From positions 65,646,351 through 65,710,350 of the forward strand of contig CM053162.1 in the NCBI GenBank assembly GCA_028571685.1: a DNA stretch of 64,000 bases. Direction: 5' to 3'. Both the position numbers and the translations under genes were made by a program. Shown one piece after another: positions 1 through 9,190 of the stretch (position 1 is the first letter of the stretch; the number at the start of each line of letters is the position of its first letter). The stretch is from Heterohyrax brucei. Taxonomy: Eukaryota > Chordata > Mammalia > Hyracoidea > Procaviidae. The notes below the pieces were generated by a model. That model was given only the letters and a program-made list of their open reading frames with translations. It was not told where the DNA came from and searched no databases.

Positions 1-255
1 GCGCAGAACGTGGAAAGCGCGCCGTGCACGGAGAGCGCACAGCGCCAGGAGAGCGCACAGGGCCCGGAGCGCTCGCAGGGCCAGGAGGGCGCATAGAACG
101 CGGAAAGTGCGCAGCGCTGTGAGAGCGCTCAGCTCCAGGAGAGCGCACAGGGCCCGGAGCACGCGCAGGACGCGGAGAGCGCGCAGGGCCCCGAGAGCAC
201 ACAGCGTCGGAGGAGCGCGGCGAGTGCGCGCAGCGCGCAAAGCGCACCGCGCGCC
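1..255. repeat. GC- and CpG-rich minisatellite, 18-bp unit
   Basis: From about base 14 the sequence reads as successive 18-base units close to AGAGCGCACAGGGCCCGG. Examples start near 32, 50, 68, 86, 104, 122, 140, 158 and 176, giving about eleven imperfect copies, the last ones degenerate. The array begins at or before the window edge. It ends about 10 bases from the splice donor of the 68-codon CTNNA2 exon, on its intronic side. CpG density is far above that of the surrounding intron. Confidence 0.85.
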
Positions 256-265
256 TGGGACTTAC

Positions 266-469
266 GTTATTCATGTACTCGCTGAGCAGGTCCTGAAGCG
301 CCTGCCGCACCGCGTTGCACTCGGCCACGATCCTCTCTCGCCGGTCGTCGCGCGTGCAAGACGAGTCGGCCATGAGGGCCGCACCACTGATGATGCTTTC
401 CAGCCTCTCTTCCAGGGACGGCCGGAACCTAGCCTCGCTGAATGTCATAGGGTCCAGGATAATCTTGTT
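266..469 (-). CDS. CTNNA2: CTNNA2 coding exon (68 codons, vinculin-binding M domain start)
   Basis: Minus-strand exon of alpha-N-catenin, the neuronal actin-linking subunit of the cadherin/beta-catenin complex at adherens junctions. Translation starts NKIILDPMTFSEARF and ends in QALQDLLSEYMNN, which is the alpha-catenin block just after the N-terminal beta-catenin-binding bundle. The helices containing RERIVAECNAVRQ correspond to the vinculin-binding region of the family that is exposed under tension. The acceptor is ..TACTTGCAG at 470-471 and the donor is GTAAGT (260-265), both consensus. Length is 204 bases, so both boundaries are phase 0. DPMTFSEARF and EYMNN match the CTNNA2 paralogue as I recall it (alpha-E has EYMGN). 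By recalled human numbering these are residues about 285-352. The donor is followed within a few bases by a GC-rich 18-bp tandem repeat. I see no disruption of the frame. Confidence 0.97.
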
Positions 470-471
470 CT

Positions 472-1185
472 GCAAGTATCAGAATTAAAAAAATGAGCGG
501 TGAGACACCTGTCTTTGCACCCTGGTTTGTGCACAGCAATTGCTAAGGCGAGCACTAGGCTGTCTGGGGAAAAAGAACTGATTAGCTAGACGAACTGTAA
601 AGTAGCCTTCACACGTAGCAACTTTTTTTTTTGGTGACATATTTTGCTACAAATCTAATCTGCACAGAGAAAGGAGCACTCCTTGTTTGAAGAATGTGTT
701 CATGGCAAAGTCAGTCTCAGTGAAAGTGCCTTCGCTTGAGATTGTGAAAGTAGGGAAACTAGGTTGGCTTTTTTTTTTTTTTTTTAATAAATAGCCGTCA
801 AGACAAACACATTTCACTGTTGCTCTTTTGAAGGATTTTAGTATCTCAGAGCTAGAATACAGCATGTTAATTAGACATTAATTACCATTAGACATTAATG
901 CTTTTATTTCAAAAATGAGTATCCATGATGCACGAGTGTACTGTGTGGTTTGTTACAATTAAAATAACTATGTCCTGATAAAGTTCTAAGATAGATAGGG
1001 AGAAGACTGAGGTAATTCTCAGATAGAAGGTGACATAGAGAATTTGAGATTTTTGTCTCTAACTTTGGAGGTCTGGACATATATATATAGTCGGAGACAT
1101 CTAGACAAGGTGACAAGACCGTCCAAACTGAAGAGCTGGATCAGCCTTCATAGCACCTGGGAATTCTCAGGGGTACCTGGACACC
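472..1185. other. Intron flank, no recognised element
   Basis: AT-rich sequence upstream (sense) of the 68-codon exon. It has T runs at 623-633 and 769-785. No repeat family or conserved-looking frame was recognised. Confidence 0.6.
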
Positions 1186-1352
1186 CCAAACCTAACCAAA
1201 CCCATGGCCATCAAGTCAATTCCCACCTATAGTGACCCTATAGGACAGAGAAGAATTGTCCCCTAGAGTTTCCAAGGAGTGCCTGACGGATATGAACTGC
1301 TGACTTTTGAGTTAGCAGCTGAAGCTCTAGTCACTGTGCCATCAGGGTTTCC
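1186..1352 (-). mobile_element. AfroSINE, short form
   Basis: Read on the minus strand: head GGAAACCCTGATGGCACAGTG, then a B-box-like region, then GTCACTATAGGTGGGAATTGACTTGA and a GGTTAGGTTTGG tail. The head carries tRNA-like Pol III promoter boxes and the tail matches the 3' end of RTE LINEs. These two features define the family for all SINE entries below. Confidence 0.9.
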
Positions 1353-1716
1353 AGTATGTGGGCATAAGAAAGTGAATAATATCCTGTCAAGTGAACACAG
1401 TAACAAAAGCAGACCAAAGAACATCCAGATAAGAACAATTCTCCAGGGTATACAAACCAGCCAAGTGCCGTCGAGTCGGTATACAAAAGGATGAGGAATT
1501 AAGAAAGAAGGTAGAAAATACAGTCAGAGAAATGGGAACAAATGTGGAGAATTCTCACAATGCCAAGTGGAGAGACCGATGAAGTACATGATTAATTAAT
1601 AAAAAGAAAACTAAAAGAACAAACAGCTGTGGGTCTAGTGGATTCCTGCTCACAATGCCCCAAGTGCTCCAGAGCAAACTGAAGGATGTACACAGGGTTT
1701 TCATGGATGTGACCTT

Positions 1717-1882
1717 CTCAGAGGAACTCCGGTGACAGTTTCTAAGAGCTCAGTTGCTAACCAGAGGGTTGGCAGTTGAAATCCATCAGAAGGTCCCTGG
1801 AAACCCTATGGGGCCCCACGCAGGCCTGTAGGGTTGCTGTCAGTTGGAACTGACTTGGCGTCAATGGGTTTGGTTTTGTTTC
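1717..1882 (+). mobile_element. AfroSINE, short form, diverged
   Basis: Head GAGGAACTCCGGTGACAG is followed by GCTAACCAGAGGGTTGGCAG, CCCTGGAAACCCTATGGGGC and the tail CAATGGGTTTGGTTTTG. It is immediately followed by an oppositely oriented SINE fragment. Confidence 0.85.
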
Positions 1883-1884
1883 CT

Positions 1885-1963
1885 GATGGTTTCAAAAGCA
1901 GACTGCTAGGCCTTCCTTTTGGGGAGCCTCTGAATGGGTCTAAACCACTAACCTTGTTTTTTC
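1885..1963 (-). mobile_element. AfroSINE fragment, long form
   Basis: Contains GGTTTCAAAAGCAGACTGC and CTGAATGGGTCTAAACCAC, the reverse complement of the middle of the long-form SINE. No head or tail is present. Confidence 0.6.
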
Positions 1964-2099
1964 CTTTAGAAACTACTCTTTAATTTTTTTTTTAAGTGTT
2001 AGGAAGCACCATTTGCCATGTCTACAAACATAGCAAAAGCAGCAAACGAGAGTAGGTAGTGGTATCACTCTCAGGCACTCATCAGCTGAGTACCCACTG

Positions 2100-2325
2100 T
2101 ACGTGCTTTGGGCTAAACACACAAAACAACACACAAAGGAAGCTCCTGTGAGTTTTTCATTCCCATGGATTAGAGATTCCCTGCAGAATTCTTACTGAAC
2201 CACTCCAGCTATGTGCTCTGGGAAGATTATTTGCTGAAGGTTGTGCTGGGAGCAGCAATGGCTCTGATTCTCTGGTTCTGATTCAAGTGCAGCTCTTCAC
2301 AGCTGTTGTTAGTTGCCATGAAGTA
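2100..2325. repeat. 226-bp direct repeat, left copy
   Basis: Begins TA-CGTGCTTTGGGCTAAAC and ends AGTTGCCATGAAG-TA. It is about 80% similar to 2874-3099, which has the same length and the same TA boundaries. A mariner element lies exactly between the two copies. The last 23 bases look like the tail of a minus-strand SINE. No family is recognised for the rest. Confidence 0.85.
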
Positions 2326-2873
2326 TGAGATCTGACAGTGAAGTCTGTGAACTTAATTGTTCTCAGTGCTACATTCTTCAATGCTGAGTATCACTGTGGT
2401 CACCTTTGAAGAGCTCCCTTGGGAAGCTATGCACCAATGCCAGTGCTTAGTCTACTCTTCAAAGCAATTTTGGAACTCTTTCTGGAGTGGCCACGGTGCA
2501 TGGTGGAGAGTTGGCAAACTTCATTGCACAGTTGTCTGTGAGGGAGTTTGTAGCTAGGAAACAAACAGCTGTGTTGGAACACCCTTCCTACTCACACAGT
2601 CTGGCCCCCAGTGACTCTTTTCTTGACTCAGAGATAAAGGAAACATTGAGAGGAAGACATTGTGATGACATTCAGGAAACCAAGGGTAATATGATGAAAG
2701 TTCTGACGGCCATTCCAGAAAGTTTCAAAATTGCTTTGACGGGTGGACTAGGTGCTGGCATCGGTGCCTAGCTTCCCAAGGGGGTGCTGTGAGGGTGTCT
2801 GTGGTGGAATTCAGCAATGAAGCATGCAGCCCTTCTTCTAGCATGAGTCCACGACCTTCACGGGCAGTCCTCA
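2326..2873 (+). mobile_element. Mariner-derived foldback element, copy 1
   Basis: Starts TGAGATCTGACAGTGAAG, and its end is the complement of TGAGGACTGCCCGTGAAG, with TA on both sides (2324-2325, 2874-2875). About 170 bases at each end are inverted copies of one another. The centre and right arm translate to a mariner transposase C-terminal part: SVREFVARKQTAVLEHPSYS, then LAPSDSFL and IPESFKIAL, matching the family pattern HPPYSPDLAPxDFFLF. The acidic residue expected after LAP is a serine here. There is no complete transposase frame. Confidence 0.85.
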
Positions 2874-3099
2874 TAGGTGTTTGGGCTAAACATACACCGG
2901 GAATCACATACAAGAAGCTCTTGTAGGTTTTTCATTCCAGTGGATTACAGATTCACTGCAGAGTTCTTATATAATCACTCCAGCTATGTGCTCTGGGAAG
3001 ATATTTGCTGAAGGTTGTGCTGGGAGCAGCAACAGCTCTGATTCTCTGATTCTGATTAAAGTACAATTCTTCATAGTTGTTGTCAGTTGCCAATAAGTA
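2874..3099. repeat. 226-bp direct repeat, right copy
   Basis: Begins TA-GGTGTTTGGGCTAAAC and ends GTTGCCAATAAG-TA. The shared block TATGTGCTCTGGGAAGAT lies near 2983 here and near 2210 in the left copy. It runs directly into a minus-strand SINE whose tail it includes. Confidence 0.85.
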
Positions 3100-3265
3100 G
3101 ATTCCAATTCATGGCAAGCCGCTGTGTGCAAAGCAGAAATGCCCCATGGAGCTGTCAAGGCTGTGACTTTGTGGAAGCAGATCACCAGGTGCTACTTCCA
3201 AAGTAAAACTGGAGAGGTTCAGATCGCCAGTGCTGTAACTGTCTGCAACAGTGAGAGGTCCTTTT
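3076..3265 (-). mobile_element. AfroSINE, long form
   Basis: Plus-strand text GTTGTTGTCAGTTGCC..GATTCCAATTCATGG is the complemented tail. GAAGCAGATCACCAGG and TGTCTGCAAC..AGTG are the long-form middle and the head. Strongly diverged. Confidence 0.7.
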
Positions 3266-3399
3266 GTCACAAAGACAAGGAGGTCTTTAGGAAGGAGTAC
3301 AGGCAGGTGGCCGCTTAGAAAGGAATGAATATACACAGACTGGCTCTGAAGGCCAGTGGGACTTTGAGCTTCTTAGAAAATCACTAATTGATCAAAACT

Positions 3400-4056
3400 T
3401 CCTCTTCACCTTAACTAAAAGAAACAACCTCACTGAAGCAAGAAGAAATATCATGATAAATGGACGAAAGTCAGACGTTATCAAAGATTTCATTTTACTT
3501 GGATCCACTTTCAACGTCCAGAGAAGCAGCAGTCAGGAATTCAAAGGCTGTACTGCACTGGGGAAATCTGCTGCAAAGACCTCTTTAAAGTGTTAAAAAG
3601 CAAAGATGTTACCTTTAAGAACTTAGGTGCACATGGCCTAAAACTATGGTATTTTCAGTCACCTCATGCAAAAACTGGACAATAAATAAGAAAGATAGAA
3701 CAACCGACACATTTGTATTATTGCAGTGTTGGTGAAGAATACTGAATCCACTACAGACTTCCAGAAGAACGAACAAATCTGTCTTAGCAGAAATACTGCC
3801 CGACTGCTCCTTGGATGTGTGAAGGTCAGACTTTGTCTCACACACTTTGGACATGTCATCAGAAGGGACCAGTCCCTGGAGAAGGATATCATGTTTGATA
3901 AGCTGGAGTGCCAGTGAAAAAGAGAAAGACCTTCAAGGAGATAGATGGACCCAGTGGCGGAAACAATGAGCTGAAGCATTGCGGACACGGAGCAGGACCA
4001 GGCCGTGTTCTGTTCTGCTGTGCAAAGGGTCACTATGAGTCTGCAACAGCCCAACA
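3400..4056 (+). mobile_element. RTE-type LINE, 3' part
   Basis: Includes the late ORF region coding for CTNEARRNIMINGRKSDV-like text at about 3430, and TLDMSSEGTSPWRRIS at about 3845, the latter in the characteristic end of afrotherian RTE ORF2. It closes with GGGTCACTATGAGTCTGCAA, the tail shared with AfroSINEs. Several in-frame stops are present. The 5' two thirds of the element are absent. Confidence 0.8.
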
Positions 4057-5410
4057 GCAATGGACAACTCTACTAGTCCAGTGAAGCTTCCCAGGCAGAT
4101 GCATACAGTTTTGCAAACAAAACACAGCCATTCTGTGGCAGACTCTGGCAGGAAGGACCACCTCACACTTGCCATCTATCTTGGGAAGAGGCTGCTACTC
4201 AGACTTTGTCCTGTGCACCCTGGGATTGTGCACAACCTTCCAGATAGTGCCACAATACCAGACAGAGACCTCGGTGAGAAGGCAGCGTGCAGCATCGCTG
4301 ATGCAGTGCCCAGAAGAAGGGACAGGTGTAGCTCCTCCTCCTGCCATCTTGCCAGAGTTGTGTCTGTAGGAACTCCTCCTAGCAGTACCCATGGAAATTT
4401 CCTCTTTCTCCCTCTTTTCTCTCCTCTCTCCTCTTTCACCTTCCCCCATCTCTCTCCTTTTCTGCTGCTTTTTCAGTGATACATTTATAATATATGCATT
4501 TTATTATGTAACACACATTAGATACTGGAATCATGATTACACAAAGATCTAATCAAAATGGAATTAGACTATCTTCCTTACAAAGATTACCAATTTTCAA
4601 ACAATTACTTTACAAAAGAAATCTTAGTATAAAACATAATAAACACTATTTTAACTGCTTTGAGATTTCAGGAGACTCTACAGAACGGTTGATTGGCTCT
4701 AGGATACATTTTTATTATACATTTGTATGATGATTCTACAAAAGCACCAATCTGATGGTAATACACTGTGGTGAATTTGAACTCGTCCATAAGAGCACCT
4801 GTAAACCAGCTTCTCTGCAGCACAGAGCAAAATGTGCTACTGTCATTAGTATAGTATTTCCTAAATTATATTTTCCATGAAACACTGAGCTGAGAAGGTA
4901 ATGTCTGATGAAAAAGGGAAGTTTCCTGGCCAAATATTTTTGGGAAATCCTGCCCAGCTCAGAGCAAACTCCACGAAATGCTCTGAGTTCTGCACGGAAG
5001 GGCCAGCTTATCTCCACATTCCACAAATGTATTTCAGCAGACAGGGGCTCTTTTCAAATGGGTGCCTCACCTACGGAAACCCAAGGAACACACTTTGGGA
5101 AATGTGGCAAGGGACTCTGCGGTGTCACCCAAATCAGCTGCCTACCCACCATGACCCAAGGTCGGCAGGCATGCAAATGTCACACTCTCCATCTCCTGTC
5201 TACTGGAATTATCATTTATGTATCATGGAAAAAAGCTTAAAACAAAATCGCAAAATTCTCTGGAGAAGAAACAATAAATGACAACATTTCTACGACATCT
5301 GCAGTGAGGGGGAGCATTCCGATGAGAGATGTGAAGGGCTGGAGGGAGAAGCCCCCCAGAACACAGCAATGCAGCAAAGCAGAGGACAGCATGTGTTCCT
5401 CGGGGTGTAT
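4057..5410. other. Intron stretch without recognised element
   Basis: Contains a pure pyrimidine-rich tract (4396-4475, CTCTTTCTCCCTC type) and otherwise unremarkable intronic DNA. Open frames here on both strands look like chance, and no protein family is recognisable. The octamer ATGCAAAT occurs at 5171-5178. Confidence 0.55.
4396..4475. repeat. Polypyrimidine tract
   Basis: About 80 bases almost entirely C and T on the plus strand, hence purine-rich in the CTNNA2 sense direction. It is low complexity, not a coding region. Confidence 0.75.
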
Positions 5411-5411
5411 G

Positions 5412-6112
5412 CATGTGTGAAGGGGTGTAATGGTTGTGTCTGTGTGTTTGAGGCTGTGCGTTGTCTGTATGTCTGAGGGTCTCGGTTGTGTCTGTGTCTG
5501 GAGATACGACTTGTATGTGTGTACCTGGAAGTATAATTTGTGTGTGTTTGCATGTTTGAGGGTATGAGTTTTGTGTGTCAGTATGTTTGGGGGTATGGGG
5601 GGTGTGTGTGTGGTGCCTGGAGTTGTGGGCTGTGTTTGTGTCTGGGAGTGTGCGTAGTGTGTGTGTAGGGGTATGAGTTGTGGGAGAGATGAGTTATATA
5701 TGCCTGTGAGTATGAGGGCATGGGTTGTCTGTGTCTGGATGTAGGGGGTGTATGTATCTGTGTGTCTGGGGTTTTGGAGTGTGTGTCTCGGGGTTGTGGG
5801 CTGTGTGTCTGTGTCGGGGCATGGGGTGTGTGTGTGTATGTGTATGTGTGTGTCCACAGGTAGCATGGGTTGTGAGGTGTATGAGTTGTATGTGCCTGTG
5901 TGTTTCGGCTATCGTCTGTGTAAGTTTGGGCGCGCGTATGCATCAGTAGGGGTTGTAGGGAGAGGGGCTGTCTGTGTGTCTGGGAGTAGGATGTGCGTAT
6001 GGGTGTAAGGGTTGTGTATGTGTGTCTGCGGTATGATGTGTCTGTGTGTGTCTGGGGGTACGCCGTGTGTGGGGTGTGTGGGGGGGTGTGTGTAGGTGGG
6101 TGCATGTGCCAC
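5412..6112. repeat. GT-rich cryptic satellite
   Basis: About 700 bases made of TGTGTGT runs alternating with blocks such as TGTCTGGGGGTATG and GGGTTGTGGGCTGTG. The loose period is about 35-45 bases. In CTNNA2 sense it is CA-rich, which creates long spurious frames of His, Thr and Pro. It abuts the CpG island on its right. Confidence 0.85.
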
Positions 6113-6426
6113 TTTCACAGAACTAGCCAGCTCCAACAGGTAAACGGGTCTTGGGAAAGGAGTGAAGGAAAAGAAAATGCCAAAGTGACCGAACCCTAAA
6201 AGCATCCGTGGCGCGGGGCTCCAGGGAGGACGGATTACAGACGCTGAAGCAAAAGACACTCCTGGAGCTGAATCCCGAGCAAGTGATGCGCAAAAATTGA
6301 AGGGCCACATCGCGCGCCGCTGTCCTTCCGCACTGCAGGAGCGGGAACAGGCCCCGAGACCCCCGGGCGAGCGCTCCGCCGGCCCCCGCGCACCCCGCCG
6401 CGCCCCCTCGGCCGGCCGCCGCTGCC

Positions 6427-6436
6427 GCGCATGCGC
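6427..6436. promoter_or_regulatory. NRF1-like site
   Basis: GCGCATGCGC, a full palindromic match to the known NRF1 consensus YGCGCAYGCGCR. It sits inside the CpG island. Confidence 0.65.
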
Positions 6437-6468
6437 CCGCCCGTCCCGGCGCCGCACGGCGCTCGGCG

Positions 6469-6486
6469 TGCGCCCTCTGCTGGCGG
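6469..6486 (-). promoter_or_regulatory. CTCF-like site in CpG island
   Basis: The minus strand reads CCGCCAGCAGAGGGCGCA, matching the core consensus CCASYAGRKGGC at every position and followed by the usual G/C. Confidence 0.65.
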
Positions 6487-6536
6487 AGCCGGGAGCGCCA
6501 GCAGCAGGCGGGACGCGCCCCGGGCCGGTCCCCGCG

Positions 6537-6590
6537 GAGGAGGCTGGGGGCCAGGCGTCAGGGGAGGAGGCTGGGGGCCAGGCGTCGGCA
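6537..6590. repeat. Two-copy 27-bp tandem repeat
   Basis: GAGGAGGCTGGGGGCCAGGC followed by GTC occurs at 6537 and again at 6564, separated by a few G residues. It sits at the edge of the CpG island. Confidence 0.85.
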
Positions 6591-6935
6591 TCTCCCACAG
6601 AAAGGTGAAGGTGTGCTTCCCTGAGGGAGACAGCTGCTGCCCCATTTCGGTCCGCCGAGATTCCACATTTTAAATATCTCAGTCTCCTGTTTGCCTTCTC
6701 AAAGCTGGTTAGATCTTACACTGTCATTTTAATTAATTTTAAATGTGTGGACTTACTTTTTTTTTTTTTTAACCCTCCTTTAATTTCTTTTTATCCAGTC
6801 TATTTGCATTCTCCTTATCTGACTTACAAACTACTTTAAGCTTTGAGTTTTTTTTATCATATTTATTTCTTACATTATCATTTTTACTTTTAAAAAAACT
6901 CACATTCATCCTTACAATTTATGGATGGTAGTAGG

Positions 6936-7108
6936 GAAGCCTGGCCATAAGGAGAAGCCACAATAATTCAAATGCTAGTTCTAACCAAAAGGTCAGCAGT
7001 TTGAATCCACCAGGTGCTTCCTGGAAAGTCTACAGGGCGGTTCTCCTCTGTCCTATAAGGTTGCTATGAGTCAGAATTGACTTGATATCAATAGGATTTG
7101 TTTGTTTT
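6936..7108 (+). mobile_element. AfroSINE, short form
   Basis: GGGAAGCCTGGCCATAAGG head, AACCAAAAGGTCAGCAGTTT B-box region, TTGCTATGAGTCAGAATTGA and a T-rich tail. The head has a small insertion before the B box. Confidence 0.88.
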
Positions 7109-7370
7109 TCTTTTCTCTTCTTTTTGGTAAGCAAATAAGTCAAGGGCCCTATTCTCCTGTCAACCAGGTGCTGTTACCTTCTCTGTGGCCCCAAATAACC
7201 GATCTTCCATTTTCTCGAGTGTTGAACTCTGTAAAGTGTATGACCTAAGTCAGGAGCCCAGTGAGAGCAAAACAACCTCCTTGAAGAATGCAGTGGCCTG
7301 TATTCCTCTCAGAAACTGATAAAAGAAAAAATAAAATAAAGCATCGCTTGAAATCCCATCTCTCATCCAC

Positions 7371-7520
7371 TCAGTGGCGGCATAGTGGCTAAGGGTGACA
7401 CCTGCTAACCAAAACGGTGGGCAATTCAAATTCACCAGGCACTCCTTGGAAACCCTATGGGGTGGTTCTACTCTGTCCTATGGGGTCACTATGAGTCAGA
7501 AAGGACTGATGGCAAATGAA
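7371..7520 (+). mobile_element. AfroSINE, short form
   Basis: GGCATAGTGGCTAAGGGTG head, GGAAACCCTATGGGGTGG and GTCACTATGAGTCAGAAAGG. The terminal GTTT tail is missing. Confidence 0.88.
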
Positions 7521-7919
7521 TTATTAATGGGCATCCACTCTCTCTACGACGAGTTACTTGACCTAAAATTTCAGGACAATCATGGAACACTGATTTATGT
7601 CTTATTTAGGCTCCAATACAATAAGAAGTAGCAGAGGTTCTGTCAAAGAGAAGAGGAGTATGTCACCAGTGGTTTGATAGGATTACAACTCTGTGACTTT
7701 GAGGTTCTTAAGTCCATCTTAGTGGAGGAGAAACTAATGCTAAAACTGCTGTCTCACCATCCTGCATCTCATACCATGGGGACACTGGATCTGAACACAG
7801 CTCTTTGACTTCAAGCCCACTATTACTACCAATGTATCAAACTGCTCACATTCAGTTGAAACGGGCCTGATACATCAAAATTATAAAAACATTGTTTTTT
7901 CTTCAAAAAAAGAAATGAA

Positions 7920-8170
7920 ACTCTGTTCAACCAAACATAAAGGTAAAAACATCATCTGTCACTAAGTGGCCACATAAACGAGAGACAGCATCAGCACGAG
8001 ATGGGAAGAACCAGATGGCACCCGCCTATCACCAGTGACTGTCCTGACAGGGAACAAGGAGAAAAGTGAGGTGCAAATCTCTAACTCCAGTAAAAAGACC
8101 AGACTTGATGGCCTGACAAACCAATGGAGAGGGTCCCTGGGAGACACGGCCCCTGGGAGGAGTATAATCC
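7920..8170 (+). mobile_element. L1 3' UTR fragment
   Basis: Contains GGCCACATAAACGAGAGAC, AAGAACCAGATGGCACCCG, GTGACTGTCCTGACAGGGAA and AAAAAGACCAGACTTGATGG. The same blocks occur at 17225-17825 and correspond to the 3' UTR of afrotherian L1 as I know it. No ORF remains. Confidence 0.65.
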
Positions 8171-8464
8171 CATTTGGTTTTGCTAAATTCACTCTGCTGG
8201 TTGTGAGCCATTAGGTCTGACAGAACTAGAAGGGAAGGATTGGAGTACAATGACTAACCCTTCAGAGTCCAGGAGAGAAATGCTGACCACGGGACTGGGA
8301 CCCCGTGGTATACATAAGGAAGAGGGCACAAATTTGGAAGCATGTACAATGTCAATGGGGCAAATTCTGGAGATGTACTGGCTCTGAGGATGAGAAAGGA
8401 GTCCAAAATAAAACTAAAGGTCTAGCATGGGCAACCGTATTATCAATAACTGCAGGACGGCCAG

Positions 8465-8602
8465 CTGCATTCTGGGAGTCTGCCTGCTGCTTCATAAATA
8501 AACCGTGATGGAAACACAGCCAGGCCTGTTTGTTCACATATGGCCTCGGGCTATTTTTGCAGTTCTGGTTCACTGCTATGTGGTCAACTCTGACTTCTGG
8601 AA
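8465..8602 (+). mobile_element. MER5A-like hAT-Charlie fragment
   Basis: GAAACACAGCCAGGCCTGTT..GTTCACATATGGCC..GGCTATTTTTGCA fits the MER5A consensus (ATTGGAACACAGCCACGCCC..TGGCTGCTTTTGC). It is an ancient non-autonomous DNA transposon shared by placental mammals. Confidence 0.8.
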
Positions 8603-8604
8603 TC

Positions 8605-8756
8605 CCACAGGGCTGAGCAGAACTGCCTCCTGGGATGTTCTAGATGGTAACCGTCACAGGAGCAGATGCCAGGTCCTTCTCCCATGGAGTTGCTGGATGG
8701 GTCTGGACCACCAAACTTTCAGTTAGCCACTAGGCACTTAACTGTTGTCACCAGGG
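8605..8756 (-). mobile_element. AfroSINE, long form, diverged
   Basis: Plus-strand text CTCCCATGGAGTTGCTGGATGG, then CCAAACTTTCAGTTAGCC and TGTCACCAGGGCTCC, is the complement of body and head. The tail is absent. Confidence 0.75.
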
Positions 8757-8992
8757 CTCCTTACTTATTTGTCATTCTTTGCCACGGCAGGACTGTGTAC
8801 TTGAAACAGAGATTGCATGGCCTGCAGAGCCAAGAATACTCACTATCAGTACTTCAAGAAAACCTTTGCTGATCCCTGAACGACTCTGATGGACCACAGA
8901 GGAAGAAGGGCAGGTTTCCAGTTTAAAAATAAGGAAATCATATATTTTGACCATGATGCATCTGAGAGATGTATGTTTCATGTAAGAAGTTC

Positions 8993-9190
8993 TGTCTGGT
9001 CGTGCAATAGCTTAAGCACTAAGCTGTTACCTCAAAGGTTGGCAGTTCAAACCCACCCTGTAGCTTCCGGAGAACAGACCTGGTGATGTGGTCCCACAAA
9101 GAAGAAAGCCTAGGAAACCCTATATCACAGTTCCCCTCTGTCACACCAGGTCACCGTGAGTCAGAATCGACTTGACGTCACACAACAGTC
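8993..9190 (+). mobile_element. AfroSINE, long form
   Basis: AGCTGTTACCTCAAAGGTTG, GCAGTTCAAACCCACCC, the extra block CAGACCTGGTGATGTGGTCC, then TCACCGTGAGTCAGAATCGA and CTTGACGTCA. Confidence 0.85.

Larger units (their letters stand above)
6205..6595. promoter_or_regulatory. Intragenic CpG island, candidate promoter
   Basis: About 390 bases very rich in C, G and CpG (GCGCCGCACGGCGCTCGGCG and similar), in an intron that is otherwise AT-rich. It contains an NRF1-type palindrome GCGCATGCGC at 6427-6436, a CTCF-type motif at 6469-6486, several GC boxes, and a 27-bp tandem duplication at 6537-6590. It lies 5.7 kb upstream, in CTNNA2 sense, of the 68-codon exon. It could start a shorter CTNNA2 transcript, an antisense RNA or neither. 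No TATA box is apparent. Confidence 0.7.

Noticed and set aside
107-496. 129-residue plus-strand open frame rich in Arg
   Set aside because: It reads the complement of the CTNNA2 exon and the GC-rich minisatellite. Arg/Ala richness comes from the repeat.
2487-2771. 94-residue frame as a candidate gene
   Set aside because: It is the mariner transposase C-terminal remnant without catalytic completeness.
4060-4479. 139-residue plus-strand frame
   Set aside because: No recognisable domain. Its C-terminal part is the polypyrimidine tract.
4460-4480. Excellent splice acceptor (CTGCTGCTTTTTCAG) on the plus strand
   Set aside because: It is antisense to CTNNA2, lies at the end of a pyrimidine tract, and has no coding frame after it.
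5237-5866. 209-residue minus-strand frame rich in His, Thr and Pro
   Set aside because: A by-product of the GT-rich satellite read in complement (CACACA).
5578-6598. Overlapping long minus-strand frames of 175 and 229 residues
   Set aside because: They combine the CA-rich satellite with the CpG island. High GC lowers stop frequency, and no protein family is visible.
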